A stretch of 64,000 nt of DNA, from NCBI GenBank assembly GCA_031257915.1, contig JAIRNR010000007.1, positions 1 through 64,000 on the forward strand, given 5' to 3'. The position numbers were made by a program, and so were the translations under genes. Positions 62,007-64,000 of the stretch are shown piece after piece. The notes under the pieces are model-generated. The model did no database searches. It was given only the letters and a program-made list of their open reading frames with translations, and was not told the DNA's origin. This DNA comes from Bacteroidales bacterium. GTDB taxonomy: Bacteria > Bacteroidota > Bacteroidia > Bacteroidales > P3. Within the stretch, counting starts at the first letter, position 1, and every line of letters begins with the position of its first letter.

Positions 62007-63197
62007 ATGCTTTACTATCTGCCGCTTTTTTTAATTCTCTGTTTATCTTCGCTTGTTGAAGTATGGGATGCAGGAAGGGTGGTGCTTTGCGGGAAAGATA
62101 ATAGACGGCAGGAATGGCTACTTATTGCTGTTACCATGTTTGCTGTGCTTTTTATAGGATTGCGTTACTATACTGGGGCAGATTGGAATATTTATATCGC
62201 GCATTTCATCCAGTCGGCATCTATAGGTAATTCAGCAGGTTTTGAAAAAGGATATTATTTTTTAAATAAGTTCATTCTTTTAAATACGGATAATTACTAC
62301 CTTTTACAACTTCTTGCTTCTTGCTTTATTTTAATATCGTCTATGCGTTTTTTTAAAAATAATGGAAAATATCCTGTTCTTATTTATTCTATTTTTATTC
62401 TTGTCTTTTTGGGTGCACTTATGGCACAAATAAGACAAACAATTGCACTCGGTTTTATTTTTATATCTGTCCGTTACATTTTTGAAAGAAAATTTTTGTT
62501 ATTTCTTTTAATGGTGGTGATAGCATGTCAATTTCATATTTCAGCAATTATTGCGCTACCGCTTTATTTCTTTAATAGAAATTGTGGAAAAATTTTGCCG
62601 ATAATTCTTATCATTGTTTCTCAAGTTTCGTACTTATATCCGCATTTTTTAGTTTCTTTTGTTGAAATTATTACACCATACTTGCCTGGAAGATTGTCGG
62701 TAATCTCAACTAATTATCTCACAAAAGCGACATTCTTTATTCGACAGCAGGAAATACAAAGCGGCTATTATTATATTGCTCGTGTGTTGCTTGCGGTATT
62801 TGTAATCGCGTTTGCAAAACCTGGAAACGGCAAAGAGTTCTTTTTCATAAACACTCTTACAATCGCAACATGCATTAAAGGTCTGTCTATGGGGATGAGT
62901 ATTTTAGAACGATTTGCCGACTATTACCTGATTTTCGGCGTTGCATCTTATATTTTCTTACTGTCAATTGATATTCATATTCCCAAATGGTTGAAATTTT
63001 CATTGTGGCTACGCGTAAAACTTTTTGTTATAACATTTTTTATTATTGTATTTTTCGCCATTCCACTTTGGCGGTCTGTAACTTCCGATAAAATTTCGGA
63101 ACTGAATGGAAGACCCGGTTCTTACCGCTACGTTCCATATTATAACGTGCTTTATCATTCCGAAGACGCAAATAAAAGAAAGGATTGGAATGAGTGA
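62007..63197 (+). CDS. EpsG-family polysaccharide polymerase-like membrane protein
   Basis: A 396-residue protein with about ten helices. RYYTGADWNIYIAHFIQ near residue 51, the loop FEKGYYFLNKFI and ARQTIALGF-like MAQIRQTIALGFIFISVRYI resemble the EpsG/Wzy group of repeat-unit polymerases. The ATG directly follows the stop of the sugar transferase gene, so the two are cotranscribed. The call rests on layout and weak motifs. Confidence 0.8.
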   Translation: MLYYLPLFLILCLSSLVEVWDAGRVVLCGKDNRRQEWLLIAVTMFAVLFIGLRYYTGADWNIYIAHFIQSASIGNSAGFEKGYYFLNKFILLNTDNYYLLQLLASCFILISSMRFFKNNGKYPVLIYSIFILVFLGALMAQIRQTIALGFIFISVRYIFERKFLLFLLMVVIACQFHISAIIALPLYFFNRNCGKILPIILIIVSQVSYLYPHFLVSFVEIITPYLPGRLSVISTNYLTKATFFIRQQEIQSGYYYIARVLLAVFVIAFAKPGNGKEFFFINTLTIATCIKGLSMGMSILERFADYYLIFGVASYIFLLSIDIHIPKWLKFSLWLRVKLFVITFFIIVFFAIPLWRSVTSDKISELNGRPGSYRYVPYYNVLYHSEDANKRKDWNE

Positions 63198-63238
63198 AAA
63201 GTTAAGTTTGATATTGATAAAATTTTAGTAAATAATAT

Positions 63239-64000
63239 ATGAGCACTTTAAAAGAAATTGCAAAGAAAATATGGCTCACACGTGTTGAGCCGCGTCTGCT
63301 TGCTGCGCCATTAACAGTGCAACTAACACAAAGAGCATTATATTCAACAGAAGCAGGTACTGTTACATCAACAACCGACGAAACGCTTATCGTTTCATTA
63401 ACAACATTTGGGAAGCGCATATACGAAGTATATCTAACAATAGAAAGTTTATTGCAACAAACGTTAAAACCGAACAAAATTATTTTATGGTTATCAAAAG
63501 ATGAGTTTAACGAAGATGATATTCCCATAATTTTAAAAAGACAAAGAAAAAGAGGCTTGGAAATTGCCTACTGTGAAGAATTGCGCTCGTATAATAAATT
63601 GATACCTACTTTACAAACATATCCGAAGGCAACAATAGTTACTGTTGATGACGACATGATATATCCTTTTGATTTATTAGAAAATCTATACAAAGAGCAT
63701 AAGAAAAATTCTAATACTGTTGTTTGTTACCGCTATACAAAACTTTCTTTTGACCGCACTGGAAATATTAAACCATACAATAAATGGACATTCGATTATC
63801 AAGGAAATGAAAAATGTATGAATGTTCAGCCGGCAGGCGTTGGCGGGGTGCTTTACCCTCCTGATTGTTTTCACAAAGATGTGTTACTGGTAGATTTATT
63901 CACAAAACTTTCTCCAACGGCAGATGACGTATGGTTCAGGGTTATGACATTGCTAAATGGCATACCATGTAAAAGAGTGCGTTTCGGAATAAAAGCAATT
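63239..64000 (+). CDS. Glycosyltransferase, truncated by window end
   Basis: 254 codons from the ATG at 63239 with no stop before 64000, so the 3' end lies outside. ETLIVSLTTFGKRIYEVYLTIESLLQQ is a GT-A-type N-terminal strand-helix, and VTVDDDMIYPFDLLENLYKEH holds the DxD site. It should add a sugar in the surface-polysaccharide pathway and continues the sugar transferase / EpsG operon. Confidence 0.82.
   Translation, partial: MSTLKEIAKKIWLTRVEPRLLAAPLTVQLTQRALYSTEAGTVTSTTDETLIVSLTTFGKRIYEVYLTIESLLQQTLKPNKIILWLSKDEFNEDDIPIILKRQRKRGLEIAYCEELRSYNKLIPTLQTYPKATIVTVDDDMIYPFDLLENLYKEHKKNSNTVVCYRYTKLSFDRTGNIKPYNKWTFDYQGNEKCMNVQPAGVGGVLYPPDCFHKDVLLVDLFTKLSPTADDVWFRVMTLLNGIPCKRVRFGIKAI

Overview
This window looks like chromosomal DNA of a member of the Bacteroidota, most likely order Bacteroidales. 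Several independent signs agree. Four secreted proteins look like type IX secretion (T9SS) substrates and three of them end in clear T9SS sorting domains. Boxes of the TAnnTTTG (-7) class precede many genes, and Shine-Dalgarno sequences are almost absent. The gene content is also typical: HU next to a tiny mS38-like basic protein and RNase G, a TonB receptor with a CarboxypepD-like plug, DUF2723/TMEM260-like giant membrane proteins, an lspA gene preceded by a DksA-like gene, and L13-S9-S2-EF-Ts in one block. There is no rRNA, insertion sequence, integrase or CRISPR array; the only RNA gene found is one tRNA with a CAT anticodon.

Layout. 1-6.3 kb: two large secreted T9SS cargo proteins, the second an M6 metalloprotease. 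6.3-10.6 kb: amino-acid permease and MBL-fold hydrolase expressed divergently, then RNase G, an mS38-like mini-protein and HU. 10.6-11.1 kb: an 82-bp tandem repeat and a hairpin-bearing ssb leader. 11.1-15.3 kb: ssb, a TonB receptor with its partner gene, and L28. 15.3-24.1 kb: IleRS, a PIF1-like helicase, then a histone-H1-like/DksA fusion with lspA and tilS. 24.2-32.6 kb: tandem DUF2723 proteins, a small membrane protein and an MFS transporter. 32.7-35.7 kb: ribosomal proteins L13, S9 and S2, EF-Ts and the tRNA. 35.8-42.2 kb: S1/P1 nuclease, a short PriA, a DUF2520 protein, an ATPase behind a 14-bp repeat array, a KdsC-like phosphatase and a UbiA prenyltransferase. 42.5-45.9 kb: two more T9SS cargo proteins closed by a strong terminator. 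46-53 kb: two radical SAM proteins, EttA, endonuclease I, a thioredoxin-like protein and a YD-repeat protein. 53.3-59.4 kb: PheT, a helix-hairpin-helix protein, a membrane protein, FolD and Ffh. 59.5-64 kb: the edge of a surface-polysaccharide locus (Gfo/Idh/MocA dehydrogenase, two glycosyltransferases, an initiating sugar transferase, an EpsG-like polymerase), cut by the window end.

The most unusual items are: (i) the DksA-like protein with a long lysine/alanine-rich histone-H1-like N-terminus, whose gene alone carries a perfect Shine-Dalgarno sequence; (ii) three divergent promoters with -7 boxes back to back 11-13 bp apart, several so close to the start codon that near-leaderless mRNAs are predicted, with a tRNA gene as an internal ruler; (iii) a 14-bp repeat array against the promoter of an ATPase that appears inserted into a usually conserved gene row; (iv) a structured rpsB leader containing an SD-like core; (v) a PriA with no room for the winged-helix domain. 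All functional calls come from reading the sequence and from family knowledge; no search was run.
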